Assembly: GCF_900091455.1 (NCBI RefSeq)
Contig: NZ_LT607412.1
Span: forward strand, 1,922,001 to 1,986,000
Source: Micromonospora coriariae
GTDB taxonomy: Bacteria; Actinomycetota; Actinomycetes; Mycobacteriales; Micromonosporaceae
Direction: 5' to 3'
DNA length: 64,000 nt
Shown: in pieces, positions 8,776-18,573 of the stretch
Layout: each line of letters begins with the position of its first letter
Position numbering within the stretch: position 1 is the stretch's first letter
Notes under the pieces: generated by a model
What the model saw: only the letters and a program-made list of their open reading frames with translations
Database searches by the model: none
Told to the model about the DNA's origin: nothing
Position numbers and translations under genes: made by a program

Positions 8776-11700
8776 CCTTCTTGCTCCTTCTGCCCGCTCC
8801 CGGCCGCTGGGCCTGAGCCAGACTGCGAGGATTGCTGCCCTCCCGGAGTCGCCTCCGGGCTGGTCGGGTTGTCCGAGGTGCTACGCCCTCGCTGCACGCC
8901 CCGGTGGTAGGCGGAGAGCAGGCCGCGGACCGCCTCCGGGGAACGCCGCTGGACCGAGGTGGTGGGCTTCTCCACCGCGCCGGGGACCAGCTGCGCCATC
9001 GGCTTGCGCTTCGGCAGACCGGTCGTGGTGGTCTCGCTCACCGGGACCGCGCTGGCCGCTGCCGTGGCGGCACGCCAGCCGTCGTCGGCGGCGGTCTGCC
9101 AGCCGTTGGTCTGCGGCGGTTGGGGCCGGCGGTTCGGCAGGCTCTCGGCGAGGCTGGGGCGGGCGCCCCCGTTCGCTGTCGACCCGTTGTCCCGCGGCGC
9201 TCCTCCGGCCGTCGGAGTGTCTGCCATCGGTGTGTTACCTGTCGTCCCGGGTGGTGTCTTGTGGACTGCCCGACCGCTGGCCTCGACCGTCGCGAACTGC
9301 TGGGTCGCGGTGCCGCCATTCGCCGCCGGTTGGGCGGCCGGTGCGGCGGCCTGAGCGGCCGCCGCCTCCTCCGGACCAGGCCGACGGGTACGGAACCAGG
9401 CCGACTCGAGCTCCCGGAAGATCGGCAGCTCCATGGTCTCGTCCGCGTACCGCTGCCGGTTCTGGGCCTGCGGCTGCTGTGGCGCCGGCCGGCTCTGCGC
9501 CGGTGCCGCCGAGGTCGGTGCCGTCGGCTGAGCCGTGGCGGCCGGTTGCTCGGTGGGTCGCTGCACCCGTGGCAGCTCCGTCGTCATGTCCAGGGCGGCG
9601 GCGAGCCGCTCGGGCACCGGTGGGGTGGCCGCGTCCCGGTCGCCACCGGGCACCGGCGGCCAGGCCGGCGGCGCGGGGGCGTTGGGCGCCTGGGCGGGCG
9701 GAGCCGATCGGGGCGCGAAGCCGCTGAACGACTGGGCGGACGCCGGCGGCGCCGAGTACGGCTGACTCGATGCCGGCGGGGCCGAATAGGGCTGACCAGC
9801 CGGCGGCGCCGAGTAGGGCTGACTGGCCGGCGGCGCCGAGTACGGCTGACCGGCGGGCGGTGCCGAGTAGGGGTGACCGGCCGGCGGCGCCGAGTACGGC
9901 TGACCGGAGGCCGGTGCGGCCGACACCGGCGGACCGGCGTACGGCGCACCCGAGTAGGGCTGCGCGGAGTACGGCTGGCCGGACGCCGGCGAGGCGGAGA
10001 CCGGCGCGCCGGAGTAGGGCTGCGCGGAGACTGGCGGCTGCGAGTACGGGTGCGCCTCGGGACTGCTGGGCAGCTGCCGCGGGATGGCCGGCTGCTGGCC
10101 CGCGTCCGGAGAGTCGTCGCCGGCGCGGCGCTGCGGCAGTGGGTCGATCGGCTGGCCGTTGGCCGTCCGTGGGGTGAATCCGTCGCCGCCGTTCGTGCCG
10201 GCCGCACCGGTCAGGTCCGACCAGGCCGGCATCGAGCGGTACACACCCGTGTTGGCGGGGGTGCCGGCGCCGTTGCGCGACGCCGGATCGAACGGGCGAC
10301 CACCCAGGGTGACCTGGTTGCCGGACTCGCTCGGGCGAGGGCCGTTGCCCAGCGCGGGCAGCGCGCCGAAGGCCGGCACCGGGCCGTCGTGCTGCGGGCC
10401 ACCGGCCGCGGGCAGCGCCGGCGGCTGCTGGACCCGGCCGGAGAGCGCCCGGGGCACCAGCACCGAGGTCGGCAGGGTCACGTCGGCGACAGTGCCACGG
10501 TCACCGCCGGGACGCAGCTCGACCCGTACGCCGTGCCGGGAAGCCAGCCGGGCGACCACGACCAGGCCCATCATCCGGGACACGGCCACGTCCACCTGCG
10601 GTGGCGTCGCGAGACGCTCGTTCAGCTCGTGCAGTTGGTCGTTGCTGATGCCGATGCCGCGGTCCTCGACGTAGAGCGAGGCTCGGTCGCCGACCCGGCG
10701 GGCCTCGACCATCACCTGCGAGTCCGGCGGCGAGAACGCGGTCGCGTTGTCGAACAGCTCGGCGACGAGGTGCACCAGGTCGTTGACCGCGTGCGCGGCG
10801 ACCTCGATGTCCCGGTCGATGACCCCGAACTCGATCCGGGTGTAGTGCTCGACCTCGGACTGCGCGGCACGCAGCACGTCGATGAGCGCCGCCGGCTCGC
10901 GCTGCACGCGGGTGGAGTCCGCGCCGGCGAGCACGAGCAGGTTCTCGTCGTTGCGGCGCATCCGGGTGGCCAGGTGGTCGAGCTGGAACAGCTCGGCCAG
11001 CCGGTCCGGGTCCTCCTCGCCGCGCTCCAGCCGGTCGAGGTGCCCGATGAGGCGGTCGACCAGGATCTGCGAACGGCGGGCCAGGTTGACGAACATGGTC
11101 GCGACGGACGCGCGCAGCGCCGCCTGCTCGGCGGCCGTCCGGACGGCTTCCAGGTGGACGGCGTTGAACGCCTCGGTCACCTGGCCGAACTCGTCCTTGC
11201 TGCGGACCGGGAGCGGCTCGGCGATCTGGTTGGCCAGCTGCACCGGGGAGAGCTGCCCGACGACCTGGGGGTCACGCAGTCGGGCGACCGCCTGCGGCAG
11301 GCCGTACTGGGCGACGGAGAGAGCGCCCTGCCGCAGCTCACGCAGCGAGCGGGCCATCGAGCGGGCGACCAGGTACGCGAAGAGGATGGCCAGCAGCAGC
11401 ATGCTGAGCAGCAGGCCGGTCTCCAGGAACACCTGACGCTGGACGTCCGAGCGCAGGTTGTCGGCCTCGGCGACCACGTCGCGGTCGAGCTTCGTCTCGA
11501 CGGCGCGGATCAGCTTGGCGTTGGCCGTCATGGCCGAGTCCCACTGGTCCGGACCGAAGATCGCGCCGCGCATGTCGCCTGTGGTGTTGCCGTCCATCCA
11601 GCCGATGTAGTTCTGCGCCTCGCGGCGGTCACCGCCGGCGATCGTCTGATCGTGGAACGCAGCCTCTTCGGGGGTGGCGACGGCCTTGAAACTCTGCTCC

Positions 11701-12428
11701 GCCTGCTGCTGGCCGGTGCCGCTGGCGATGTAGTCGGTGCGCAGCACCGGGGTCAGCTGCTTCTGGTCCAACGCGCGGTGCACGACGACCCGGCGTACGG
11801 AGAGGAACTCCTTCTCCCGGGCGACGGCCGCGGCGGCTCGCATCCGGTCGCTCAGCTCGTTGTCACCGGCGAGCTGGGTGGCCGACTCACGGATGGCGAG
11901 CAGGTTGTTGATCAGGCCCTCGTACGCCTGGACGGTCTCGGTGAGCTTGAGCTTGCTGTTGAACACCTGGCTGCGCGCGCCCGGCAGGTCCTTCAGGTCC
12001 TGGTCGATCTGGTCGAGCAGGCCCTCCAGGCTGGCTGGCAGGTCCTCGATCTCGGCCCGCTGTTGCAGGTAGGGGCCCTTCGCCTGGTCCACCCGGGAAT
12101 TCACCCGGTTGAAGGCCTCCTGGTACTGCGCCTTCGGCTGCAGCCCGTCCGCCGCCGACAGCAGCACGGCAGCGGTCCGCTCATCCTGAAGCGTGTCGAC
12201 CAGGTCACCTGAGTAGCTCGACAGGTTGGCCAGGTCACCGGCTCGGTTGGCATTGTTGAGCGTCTCCAGGTGGTCGACGAGACCACTGGTGCCCACCACG
12301 ACCGTGGCGATGGTCGGCACGATCATGATGAGACCGAGCTTGGACCAGATCGGCATGTCCCGGAGCCGGCTGGCCGGTCGGCGCAGCCGCGACAGGAAGG
12401 AGCCCGCCGTCTTTGGCCGTTTGCTCAC
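8772..12428 (-). CDS. Nitrate/nitrite-sensing-type histidine kinase-like protein (CvnA type)
   Basis: About 1,218 residues from GTG 12428; the open frame extends to 12689, but that stretch does not look coding. A basic N-terminus precedes TM1 (31-50), then an extracytoplasmic helical sensor region of the NIT type with DERTAA-like motifs, TM2 near 330-350, a HAMP-like linker, and an HATPase domain at about 520-660 (N-box [13 protein letters not shown]-box DRGIGIS). No classical phospho-acceptor H-box is obvious, which is usual for conservon kinases. Residues about 670-1218 are Pro-rich, with PYS repeats and a conserved tail ([31 protein letters not shown]). It probably senses an external signal and talks to the roadblock/GTPase module. 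Confidence 0.85.
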   Translation of the reverse strand: MSKRPKTAGSFLSRLRRPASRLRDMPIWSKLGLIMIVPTIATVVVGTSGLVDHLETLNNANRAGDLANLSSYSGDLVDTLQDERTAAVLLSAADGLQPKAQYQEAFNRVNSRVDQAKGPYLQQRAEIEDLPASLEGLLDQIDQDLKDLPGARSQVFNSKLKLTETVQAYEGLINNLLAIRESATQLAGDNELSDRMRAAAAVAREKEFLSVRRVVVHRALDQKQLTPVLRTDYIASGTGQQQAEQSFKAVATPEEAAFHDQTIAGGDRREAQNYIGWMDGNTTGDMRGAIFGPDQWDSAMTANAKLIRAVETKLDRDVVAEADNLRSDVQRQVFLETGLLLSMLLLAILFAYLVARSMARSLRELRQGALSVAQYGLPQAVARLRDPQVVGQLSPVQLANQIAEPLPVRSKDEFGQVTEAFNAVHLEAVRTAAEQAALRASVATMFVNLARRSQILVDRLIGHLDRLERGEEDPDRLAELFQLDHLATRMRRNDENLLVLAGADSTRVQREPAALIDVLRAAQSEVEHYTRIEFGVIDRDIEVAAHAVNDLVHLVAELFDNATAFSPPDSQVMVEARRVGDRASLYVEDRGIGISNDQLHELNERLATPPQVDVAVSRMMGLVVVARLASRHGVRVELRPGGDRGTVADVTLPTSVLVPRALSGRVQQPPALPAAGGPQHDGPVPAFGALPALGNGPRPSESGNQVTLGGRPFDPASRNGAGTPANTGVYRSMPAWSDLTGAAGTNGGDGFTPRTANGQPIDPLPQRRAGDDSPDAGQQPAIPRQLPSSPEAHPYSQPPVSAQPYSGAPVSASPASGQPYSAQPYSGAPYAGPPVSAAPASGQPYSAPPAGHPYSAPPAGQPYSAPPASQPYSAPPAGQPYSAPPASSQPYSAPPASAQSFSGFAPRSAPPAQAPNAPAPPAWPPVPGGDRDAATPPVPERLAAALDMTTELPRVQRPTEQPAATAQPTAPTSAAPAQSRPAPQQPQAQNRQRYADETMELPIFRELESAWFRTRRPGPEEAAAAQAAAPAAQPAANGGTATQQFATVEASGRAVHKTPPGTTGNTPMADTPTAGGAPRDNGSTANGGARPSLAESLPNRRPQPPQTNGWQTAADDGWRAATAAASAVPVSETTTTGLPKRKPMAQLVPGAVEKPTTSVQRRSPEAVRGLLSAYHRGVQRGRSTSDNPTSPEATPGGQQSSQSGSGPAAGSGQKEQEG
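9740..10060 (-). repeat. In-frame tandem repeats encoding PYS(A/G)PPA units
   Basis: Within the kinase gene, about ten PYS units occur ([27 protein letters not shown] and variants). The downstream six follow a period of about ten codons, so the DNA is a near-perfect 30-33 bp minisatellite. It encodes a disordered, Tyr/Ser/Pro-rich linker between the HATPase domain and the conserved tail, and is likely to vary in copy number. Confidence 0.8.
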
Positions 12429-12622
12429 GTCACCGCCCTCGCGATTACAGCTTGAACGCGTTGCCCCCGCGCAACGCCCAGCGTCCGACCCGGCGGGTCG
12501 GACCCCCGAGATTCCATCACGACGCCCGGCAAGAAGAAAGCCCAGGTTGTCACCCGCCGAAGGTGTGATGAGATGTTGATGCGATTTGATAGCAGTCCGT
12601 CTGGCCGGAGTAACTGAAGGTA

Positions 12623-13225
12623 ATGAAACATCCGCACCGCGTTGTCCTGCTCGCCGGCCCTTCTGGCTCTGGAAAGTCGTACATAGCACAGCAAACCGGC
12701 CTACCGGTGCTCTGCCTGGACGACTTCTACAAAGATGGCGATGACCCTACGTTGCCGCAACGAAACGGCCAGGTGGATTGGGAATCGCCCGAGTCGTGGG
12801 ACGCCACGACGGCTGTCGAAACGATTGCCCGACTGGCTCGCGAGGGTCGCGCCGATGTGCCGGTTTATGCGATCGGCGCGGATCGACGGGTAGCCACACG
12901 GCCATTTGATGTCGCCGGATCGCCACTTTTCGTGGCCGAAGGGATCTTCGCCGCCGAGATCGTCGATGAGTGCCGCCGTCTTGGGTTGCTCGCGGGCGCG
13001 TACGCGCTGCGCCGGCCGCGCGGGGCGACCTTCCTCCGCCGGCTGGCCCGCGACCTGTCCGAGCAGCGCAAGGCGCCACGGGTGCTGGTCCGGCGCGGGG
13101 TGGCGCTGCTGCGTGCCGAGCCTGCGGTGCTGCGCCGGCAGACCGGACTGGGCGCGGAGGCGGCCCGAGCCCGGGAGGTGCTGCGCCGGGTGGCCGGCCT
13201 GCTCGCCGGCCATCCGCACGGCTGA
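12623..13225 (+). CDS. Uridine kinase-like P-loop protein
   Basis: A 200-residue protein from ATG 12623 (GAAGG upstream). It has Walker A AGPSGSGKSY at residues 10-19, CLDDFYKDGDDPTLP (the substrate-binding DDFY motif of uridine kinases) and DWESPESWD, followed by FVAEGIFAAEIV. The C-terminal third is Arg-rich. It is likely to phosphorylate uridine/cytidine or a related small molecule in salvage, which fits the nearby add, cdd and deoA genes. The first 300 bp use AT-ending codons more than the neighbours, while the last 250 bp are typical of this genome. The divergent 194-bp region to the kinase gene is also relatively AT-rich and probably carries both promoters. Confidence 0.75.
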   Translation: MKHPHRVVLLAGPSGSGKSYIAQQTGLPVLCLDDFYKDGDDPTLPQRNGQVDWESPESWDATTAVETIARLAREGRADVPVYAIGADRRVATRPFDVAGSPLFVAEGIFAAEIVDECRRLGLLAGAYALRRPRGATFLRRLARDLSEQRKAPRVLVRRGVALLRAEPAVLRRQTGLGAEAARAREVLRRVAGLLAGHPHG

Positions 13226-13229
13226 CCAC

Positions 13230-14309
13230 TCAGGCCAGCAGCTTCGCGTACGCCGGCTTGATCACCTCATCGATGATCCGCAGCCGCTCGTCGAACGGGA
13301 TGAAGGCGCTCTTCATCGCGTTGATGGTGAACCACTGCAACTCCCGCCAGCCGTAGCCGAACGTCTCCACCAGCAGGGCCATCTCCCGCGACATCGACGT
13401 GCCGCTCATCAGCCGGTTGTCGGTGTTGACGGTGACCCGGAACCGCAGATCCCGCAGCAGGCCGATCGGATGGTCCGCGATCGAGTCCACCGCTCCGGTC
13501 TGCACGTTCGACGACGGGCACAGCTCCAGCGGGATCCGCTTGTCCCGGACGTACGCGGCCAGGCGGCCGAGCACCGGCAGCGTGCCGGGGGTGATGTCGT
13601 CCACGATCCGCACGCCGTGGCCGAGCCGGTCCGCGCCGCACCACTGGATCGCCTGCCAGATCGACGGCAGGCCGAACGCCTCGCCGGCGTGGATGGTGAA
13701 GTGGAAGTTCTCCCGCTGGAGGTACTCGAAGGCATCCAGGTGCCGGGTGGGCGGGAAGCCCGCCTCGGCGCCGGCGATGTCGAAGCCGACCACCCCGGAG
13801 TCCCGGTGCCGCACGGCCAGCTCGGCGATCTCCTGCGAGCGGGCCGCGTGCCGCATCGCGGTGAGCAGGGTGCCCACCCGGATGCTCAACCCCGCCTCGA
13901 CGGCCTGCGCGGTGCCCTCGGCGAAACCGGCCAGCACCGCCTCGACCACCTCGTCCAGGCTCAGGTCGCGTTCCAGGTGCTGCTCGGGAGCGAACCGCAC
14001 CTCGGCGTAGACCACGCCGTCGGCGGCCAGGTCCAGCGCGCACTCGCGGGCCACCCGGCGCAGCGCCGGCGCGGTCTGCATGACCGCCACGGTGTGCGCG
14101 AACGTCTCCAGGTAGCGCTCCAGCGAGCCGGAGTCGGCCGCGTCGACGAACCAGCGCCCCAGCGCCTCGGGGTCGGTGGTGGGCAGCTCGTGGCCCACCT
14201 CCGCGGCCAGCTCGACGATCGTCGCCGGCCGCAGCCCGCCGTCGAGGTGGTCGTGCAGCAGCGCCTTCGGGACCTTGACGATGTCCTCGTACCGGATAGT
14301 TGCGACCAT
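13230..14309 (-). CDS. add: Adenosine deaminase
   Basis: A 359-residue enzyme of usual length. Metal and catalytic motifs are in place: HDHLDGG near residue 19, HAGEAFG (catalytic Glu region), [12 protein letters not shown] and [10 protein letters not shown] (metal Asp). It hydrolyses adenosine or deoxyadenosine to inosine or deoxyinosine in the cytoplasm. It is convergent with the uridine kinase-like gene, with only four bases between stops. Together with deoA, cdd and the BMP transporter it forms a nucleoside salvage set on this strand. Confidence 0.93.
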   Translation of the reverse strand: MVATIRYEDIVKVPKALLHDHLDGGLRPATIVELAAEVGHELPTTDPEALGRWFVDAADSGSLERYLETFAHTVAVMQTAPALRRVARECALDLAADGVVYAEVRFAPEQHLERDLSLDEVVEAVLAGFAEGTAQAVEAGLSIRVGTLLTAMRHAARSQEIAELAVRHRDSGVVGFDIAGAEAGFPPTRHLDAFEYLQRENFHFTIHAGEAFGLPSIWQAIQWCGADRLGHGVRIVDDITPGTLPVLGRLAAYVRDKRIPLELCPSSNVQTGAVDSIADHPIGLLRDLRFRVTVNTDNRLMSGTSMSREMALLVETFGYGWRELQWFTINAMKSAFIPFDERLRIIDEVIKPAYAKLLA

Positions 14310-14361
14310 GCTCAGACCCTAGTCAGCGGCCCTCGCGGACCGGGACGGGACCGGCCGGGAG

Positions 14362-14775
14362 TCACGGTCGCCAGCCGTACACCCGGTGCACGTCGAGGCG
14401 GATCACGAGCCGCCGGTCGGCGACCATGGCAGCACGGTAGTCCGCCCAGTCCGGGTGCTCGCCACGAATCCGCCGGTAGACCTCAACCAGCTCGTCGACA
14501 GTCGCGTCGACGGTGGCCGCGGCCGGCTCGGTGAGGGTCACAGTGCCCTCGGCCACCGCGTACGCGCCGCCGTCCGGCGTGGTCACGTGAAAGCTGGCCC
14601 GGGGATCGCGGCGCAGGTTGCGCACCTTCGCCCGGTCCCCCGTGGTGGAGCAGCGGATCAGCCCCGGCTCGGCCAGGTAGTCGAGGTTGGACAGCTGGGG
14701 TCGGCCGTCGCGGCGCACTGTGACCAGCACCCCGCGCCCCCGCGTGCCGAACAACTCCCACAGCCGGGCGTTCAC
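14362..14775 (-). CDS. PPOX-class F420-dependent oxidoreductase-like protein
   Basis: A 137-residue split-barrel flavin/deazaflavin-binding protein: GRGVLVTVRRDGRPQLSNLDYL, then IRCSTTGDRAKVRNLRRDPRASFHV and the end RLVIRLDVHRVYGWRP. This matches the small PPOX/F420-dependent family common in actinobacteria; the substrate cannot be told. GTG 14775 is the likely start. It is divergent from a MarR regulator, with twin palindromic operators between them, so MarR probably represses it. Confidence 0.8.
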   Translation of the reverse strand: MNARLWELFGTRGRGVLVTVRRDGRPQLSNLDYLAEPGLIRCSTTGDRAKVRNLRRDPRASFHVTTPDGGAYAVAEGTVTLTEPAAATVDATVDELVEVYRRIRGEHPDWADYRAAMVADRRLVIRLDVHRVYGWRP

Positions 14776-14855
14776 GCCGCCACCCGACGGCGGCCCGACC
14801 TCGGCGAGGTCGACCAGCCGGACGTCTTGGGGGCGCCGCCCTCGGAGAAGTTCGT

Positions 14856-14912
14856 TGACATGTCATCAATCTAGACGGCAGGTCGATGACATGTCAACCA
14901 AACCGCTAGACT
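14856..14912. promoter_or_regulatory. Twin MarR operators and probable leaderless marR promoter
   Basis: Two copies of the perfect palindrome TGACATGTCA (14856-14865 and 14887-14896) have centres exactly 31 bp apart, about three helical turns, and are inverted relative to each other in their flanks (TTGACATGTCATC and GATGACATGTCAA). A -10-like TAGACT (14907-14912) ends six bases before the marR ATG, so that mRNA may be leaderless. The operators overlap the space between the divergent genes and suit dimeric MarR binding. Confidence 0.65.
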
Positions 14913-14918
14913 CCAGGT

Positions 14919-15416
14919 ATGGACACACCGCGGTGGCTGGACGAACGGGAGGACAGCGCCTGGCGTGGCTATCGCCGGATGCGCCGGCTGCTCGACCTGG
15001 AGCTGGCCCGGGACCTGAGCCAGGACGCCGGCCTGTCCGAACCTGACTACGACGTCCTCTCCGACCTCTCCGAAACCCCGCAGGGACGGCTGCGCCTCAG
15101 CGAGCTGGCGGACAGGATGCTGTGGTCGCGCAGCCGGCTCTCGCACCACCTGAGCCGGATGCAGCAGCGTGGCCTGGTGACCCGCGAGGAGTGCGCCGAC
15201 GACGCCCGGGGCTCGATCGTCGTGCTCACGCCGGCGGGTCGGCAGGCCATCGAGTCCGCCGCCCCCGGCCACGTGGCCGCCGTCCGGCGGCACCTGATCG
15301 ACCTGCTCACCCCGGCGGAGGTCGACGCCCTCGGCGCGCTCACCCACCGGGTGGTCGACCACCTCGCCGGCCCCGAGGCTCGGACCACCCGCCCGCAGCC
15401 CGAACGCGGGGCCTGA
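14919..15416 (+). CDS. MarR-family transcriptional regulator
   Basis: A 165-residue winged-helix protein. The fold is visible as LSEPDYDVLSDLSETPQGRLRLSELADRMLWSRSRLSHHLSRMQQRGLVTREEC, followed by the wing ARGSIVVLTPAGRQAIE and a C-terminal dimerisation helix. It probably represses itself and the divergent PPOX gene through the TGACATGTCA palindromes. The methyltransferase gene starts one base after its stop, so the two are co-transcribed. Confidence 0.88.
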   Translation: MDTPRWLDEREDSAWRGYRRMRRLLDLELARDLSQDAGLSEPDYDVLSDLSETPQGRLRLSELADRMLWSRSRLSHHLSRMQQRGLVTREECADDARGSIVVLTPAGRQAIESAAPGHVAAVRRHLIDLLTPAEVDALGALTHRVVDHLAGPEARTTRPQPERGA

Positions 15417-15417
15417 C

Positions 15418-16428
15418 GTGGACCCGCGCATCCTCGACCGGCTGCGCTGCCCGGTCTGCGGCGAACCGCTGGCCGAGTCGACAGCCGGCACCGCCCGGGC
15501 GCTGCGCTGCCCGCGCCGGCACAGCTTCGACATCGCCCGGCAGGGGTACGTCAACCTGCTCGCCGGACGCGCCCCGCACGCCGGCGACAGCGCCGAGATG
15601 GTGGCCGCCCGGGCGGACTTCCTCGCCGCCGGGCACTACGACGTCATTTCGGCCGCCCTCGCCGCCGCCGCGACGGAAGCCGCCGGCCGGCTCCGTGCGA
15701 CGCCCGCCACGCACTCGGGACCTATCCCGTCCGCCCTTTGCTCTGCTTCAACCGACGCAACGGTTTCCGCACCGAACTGTTGCGCGGAGGTAAGCAGAGC
15801 AAAGGACACAACGGCAGAGGTACGGGCTGCGCCACCGACGCCCGACTTCGAGGCGTACCCCCTGGTGGTGGATGCCGGCGCCGGCACCGGCCGGTACCTC
15901 GGCGCGGTGCTGGCGGCGCTGCCGGACGCGGTGGGTCTGGCCCTGGACGTGTCCAAGCCGGCGCTTCGCCGCGCGGCGAACGCGCATCCCCGAGCGGCCG
16001 CGGCGCTCGCCGACACCTGGCAGCGGCTGCCGCTCGCCGACGCCTCGACCTCCGTGCTGCTGAACGTCTTCGCCCCGCGAAACGGCGCGGAGTTCCACCG
16101 GGTGCTCGACCCGACCGGCACGTTGCTGGTGGTCACCCCCGCCGCCGACCACCTCGCCGAACTGGTGGACGCCCTCGGCCTGCTGCGGGTGGACCCGGAC
16201 AAGGCCGACCGGGTGGCCGGCAGCCTGGGCGGGCACTTCACCGCGGTCAGCTCGGCCGTACACCGGGCGGAACTGGCGCTGACCCGGCCGGAGGTCGCCA
16301 CCCTGGTCGGGATGGGACCCAGCGCGTGGCACACCGACCCGGCCGCTCTCGCCACCCGGCTGGCCGCGCTGCCCGAACCGGTCCGGGTCACCATGGCGGT
16401 CCGGCTCGACGTTCAGCGACCCCGCTGA
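15418..16428 (+). CDS. RlmA-type 23S rRNA (guanine-N1) methyltransferase, with internal insertion
   Basis: A 336-residue protein from GTG 15418. The N-terminal zinc-binding part CPVCGEPL...LRCPRRHSFDIARQGYVNLL is typical of the RlmA family, which methylates G745 or G748 of 23S rRNA; in macrolide producers such enzymes can give resistance. The SAM-binding motif VVDAGAGTGRYLG lies near residue 153, and NVFAPRNGAEFHRVL follows. The family is usually about 270-290 residues. The excess matches residues about 100-145, which derive from a palindromic DNA element inserted in frame. The segment is Cys/Ser/Thr-rich and unlike the rest. Whether the enzyme still works is unknown. Confidence 0.8.
   Translation: MDPRILDRLRCPVCGEPLAESTAGTARALRCPRRHSFDIARQGYVNLLAGRAPHAGDSAEMVAARADFLAAGHYDVISAALAAAATEAAGRLRATPATHSGPIPSALCSASTDATVSAPNCCAEVSRAKDTTAEVRAAPPTPDFEAYPLVVDAGAGTGRYLGAVLAALPDAVGLALDVSKPALRRAANAHPRAAAALADTWQRLPLADASTSVLLNVFAPRNGAEFHRVLDPTGTLLVVTPAADHLAELVDALGLLRVDPDKADRVAGSLGGHFTAVSSAVHRAELALTRPEVATLVGMGPSAWHTDPAALATRLAALPEPVRVTMAVRLDVQRPR
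15735..15805. repeat. Palindromic element inserted in the methyltransferase gene
   Basis: Perfect 14-bp inverted repeats CCTTTGCTCTGCTT (15735-15748) and AAGCAGAGCAAAGG (15792-15805) enclose a second, imperfect stem (CCGACGCAACGGTT against AACTGTTGCGCGG). Base composition is lower in GC than the gene around it. The reading frame stays open through the element. It resembles a small non-autonomous or REP-like palindromic repeat. No transposase is present. Confidence 0.75.
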
Positions 16429-16430
16429 GC

Positions 16431-17111
16431 TCAGGTGGAGAGGTCGACCTCTTCCCAGCCGGGCGGTTCATCGTGGTACGGCCCGCGCAGGATCACCGCC
16501 CACTCCAGCGCCCAGCGCCGCTGACCGATCGCGTTCGCGTCGACCAGCCCGGGCAGCGACCGCCCGACCCGCTCGGTCTCCAGGTAAGCCCAGTCCAGGC
16601 AGTAGTGCAGGTCGAGCAGGGCCGCCGCGTCGGCGGGATGCTGCGGCGCGGTGAGGATCCGGGACCGCCAGCGCGGGAAGGTCTCCCCCTCGGCGATGTG
16701 CGGCAGTCGCTCGACCAGCCGCTCGTCCACGGCGAGGGTCGGGTCGAGCTGCTTGCTCAGCCCGAGCACCCAGGCCAGCGCGAAGAGCGCGTCGTGGTGC
16801 AGCACGAACGAGCGGTGGTCGCCCTTGCCGCCGATCACGAACTGCCACTCCGGCGGGGTCACCATCTCCATCAGGTGCGAGCCGAGCAGCCAGCTCATCG
16901 CCGCCTGCGGGGGCATTCCGAAGCAGCGGGCCAGGATCAGGTGCAGCACGGCGATCCGCGCCTCGATCTCCGCTGTGGGGCGCAGCTCGATCTTGTCACC
17001 CGGCTCCCAGACGAGCGGGAACTGCTGAGGCGGCAACGGCAGGCCGAGCCGGGACAGCTCGTCCAGGCTCGCCTCGCGTACCTCGCGTGGGTCGGGGGCA
17101 GGTACGGTCAC
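16431..17111 (-). CDS. DUF4272-like hypothetical protein
   Basis: About 226 residues from GTG 17111, which has CAGGAAAA upstream; the frame is open to 17144. It is a soluble, mostly helical protein with REASLDELSRLGLPLPP, EIEARIAVLHLILARCFG and repeated Trp motifs (WLLGSHLMEM, DWAYLETERVGRSLPGLVDANAIGQRRWALEW). The pattern matches my memory of DUF4272 proteins, whose function is unknown. It lies between the methyltransferase (convergent) and deoA on the same strand; a link to salvage is not supported by sequence. Confidence 0.6.
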   Translation of the reverse strand: MTVPAPDPREVREASLDELSRLGLPLPPQQFPLVWEPGDKIELRPTAEIEARIAVLHLILARCFGMPPQAAMSWLLGSHLMEMVTPPEWQFVIGGKGDHRSFVLHHDALFALAWVLGLSKQLDPTLAVDERLVERLPHIAEGETFPRWRSRILTAPQHPADAAALLDLHYCLDWAYLETERVGRSLPGLVDANAIGQRRWALEWAVILRGPYHDEPPGWEEVDLST

Positions 17112-17222
17112 GGCGCGTTTTCCTGTCTGCTCGCGACGGCTCAAGGCCGGCTATCCCCCCTTGGCCTGCGAGAATAGCGCTCCCTGGTGACCGGCACCAC
17201 GCCGCCCCGACCCCGGGTCGGG

Positions 17223-18500
17223 TCAGCCGATCCGCTCGATGACCAACGGCGTCGGCACCGGCGCGATCGGCGCGATCCGCACCGCGCGGGCGGCCTCCGC
17301 GAGCGCCGCCGGGATCCGCGCCGGGTCCTCGGCGCGCAGCTCGTAGAGGGCGTCGCCGGCCCGCACCGGGTCGCCGGGTCGCTTGTGCAGCACCACCCCG
17401 GCCGGCACGCTGACCGGGTCCTCCTTGCGGGCCCGGCCCGCGCCGAGCCGCCAGGCCGCCACCCCCATGGCGTACGCGTCGACGGCCGCGACGTGCCCGT
17501 CCTGCTCGGCGCGTACCACCTCGACCTCCGGGGCGACCGGCATCGGTGCGTCCGGGTCGCCGCCCTGCGCCCGGACCATCGCCCGCCAGGAGTCCATCGC
17601 CCGGCCGTCCCGCAGAGCCGCCGCCGGATCGGCGTCCGGCAGGCCGGCGGCGTCGAGCATCTCCCGGGCCAGGGCCAGCGTCAGCTCGACCACGTCGGCC
17701 GGCCCGCCTCCGGCCAGCACCTCGACCGACTCGGTCACCTCGACCGCGTTGCCGATCGCCAGGCCGAGCGGTGTGGACATGTCGGTGAGCAGGGCGACCG
17801 TCCGCACGCCGTGCGCACCACCCAGCTCGACCATGGTGCGGGCCAGCTCACGGGCCTGGTCGACGGACTTCATGAAGGCGCCCGAGCCGACCTTGACGTC
17901 GAGAACCAGCGCACCGGTGCCCTCGGCGATCTTCTTACTCATGATCGAACTCGCGATCAGCGGGATCGCCTCCACCGTGCCGGTCACGTCGCGCAGCGCG
18001 TACAGCTTCCGGTCGGCGGGTGCCAGGCCGGCGCCGGCCGCGCAGATCACCGCGCCGACGTCGCCGAGCTGGCTGATGAACTCGTCGTTGCTCAGCGCGG
18101 CCCGCCAGCCCGGGATGGACTCCAACTTGTCCAGCGTGCCGCCGGTGTGCCCGAGGCCGCGCCCACTCAGCTGCGGCACGGCCGCGCCGCACGCCGCCAC
18201 CAGCGGAGTGAGCGGCAGGGTGATCTTGTCGCCGACGCCGCCGGTGGAGTGCTTGTCGACCGTCGGGCGCCGTACCGCCGAGAGATCCAGCCGCTCACCG
18301 CTGGCGATCATCGCGGCGGTCCACCGGGCGATCTCCGGGCCGGTCATGCCGTTGAGCAGGATCGCCATGGCCAGCGCCGACATCTGCTCGTCGGCGACCA
18401 CCCCCCGGGTGTACGCGTCCATCACCCAGTCGATCTGCGCGTCCGACAGCACACCCCCGTCCCGCTTCACCCGAATAACGTCAACAGCAGCAAAACTCAT
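17223..18500 (-). CDS. deoA: Thymidine phosphorylase
   Basis: A 425-residue enzyme. The phosphate- and substrate-binding segment KHSTGGVGDKITLPL, the signature region SGRGLGHTGGTLDKLESIPG and KVGSGAFMKS are all present. It splits thymidine or deoxyuridine with phosphate to the base and deoxyribose-1-phosphate. It follows cdd on the same strand with a 73-bp gap, so cdd and deoA give a deoxycytidine to uracil route. The length is normal. Confidence 0.95.
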   Translation of the reverse strand: MSFAAVDVIRVKRDGGVLSDAQIDWVMDAYTRGVVADEQMSALAMAILLNGMTGPEIARWTAAMIASGERLDLSAVRRPTVDKHSTGGVGDKITLPLTPLVAACGAAVPQLSGRGLGHTGGTLDKLESIPGWRAALSNDEFISQLGDVGAVICAAGAGLAPADRKLYALRDVTGTVEAIPLIASSIMSKKIAEGTGALVLDVKVGSGAFMKSVDQARELARTMVELGGAHGVRTVALLTDMSTPLGLAIGNAVEVTESVEVLAGGGPADVVELTLALAREMLDAAGLPDADPAAALRDGRAMDSWRAMVRAQGGDPDAPMPVAPEVEVVRAEQDGHVAAVDAYAMGVAAWRLGAGRARKEDPVSVPAGVVLHKRPGDPVRAGDALYELRAEDPARIPAALAEAARAVRIAPIAPVPTPLVIERIG

Positions 18501-18573
18501 CAGAAGATCTTCCTAGTCCCTTGGCGAACCGACGCACGGCGTTGCCGACGCGGGGTGGGGGCCGCCCCCAAGC

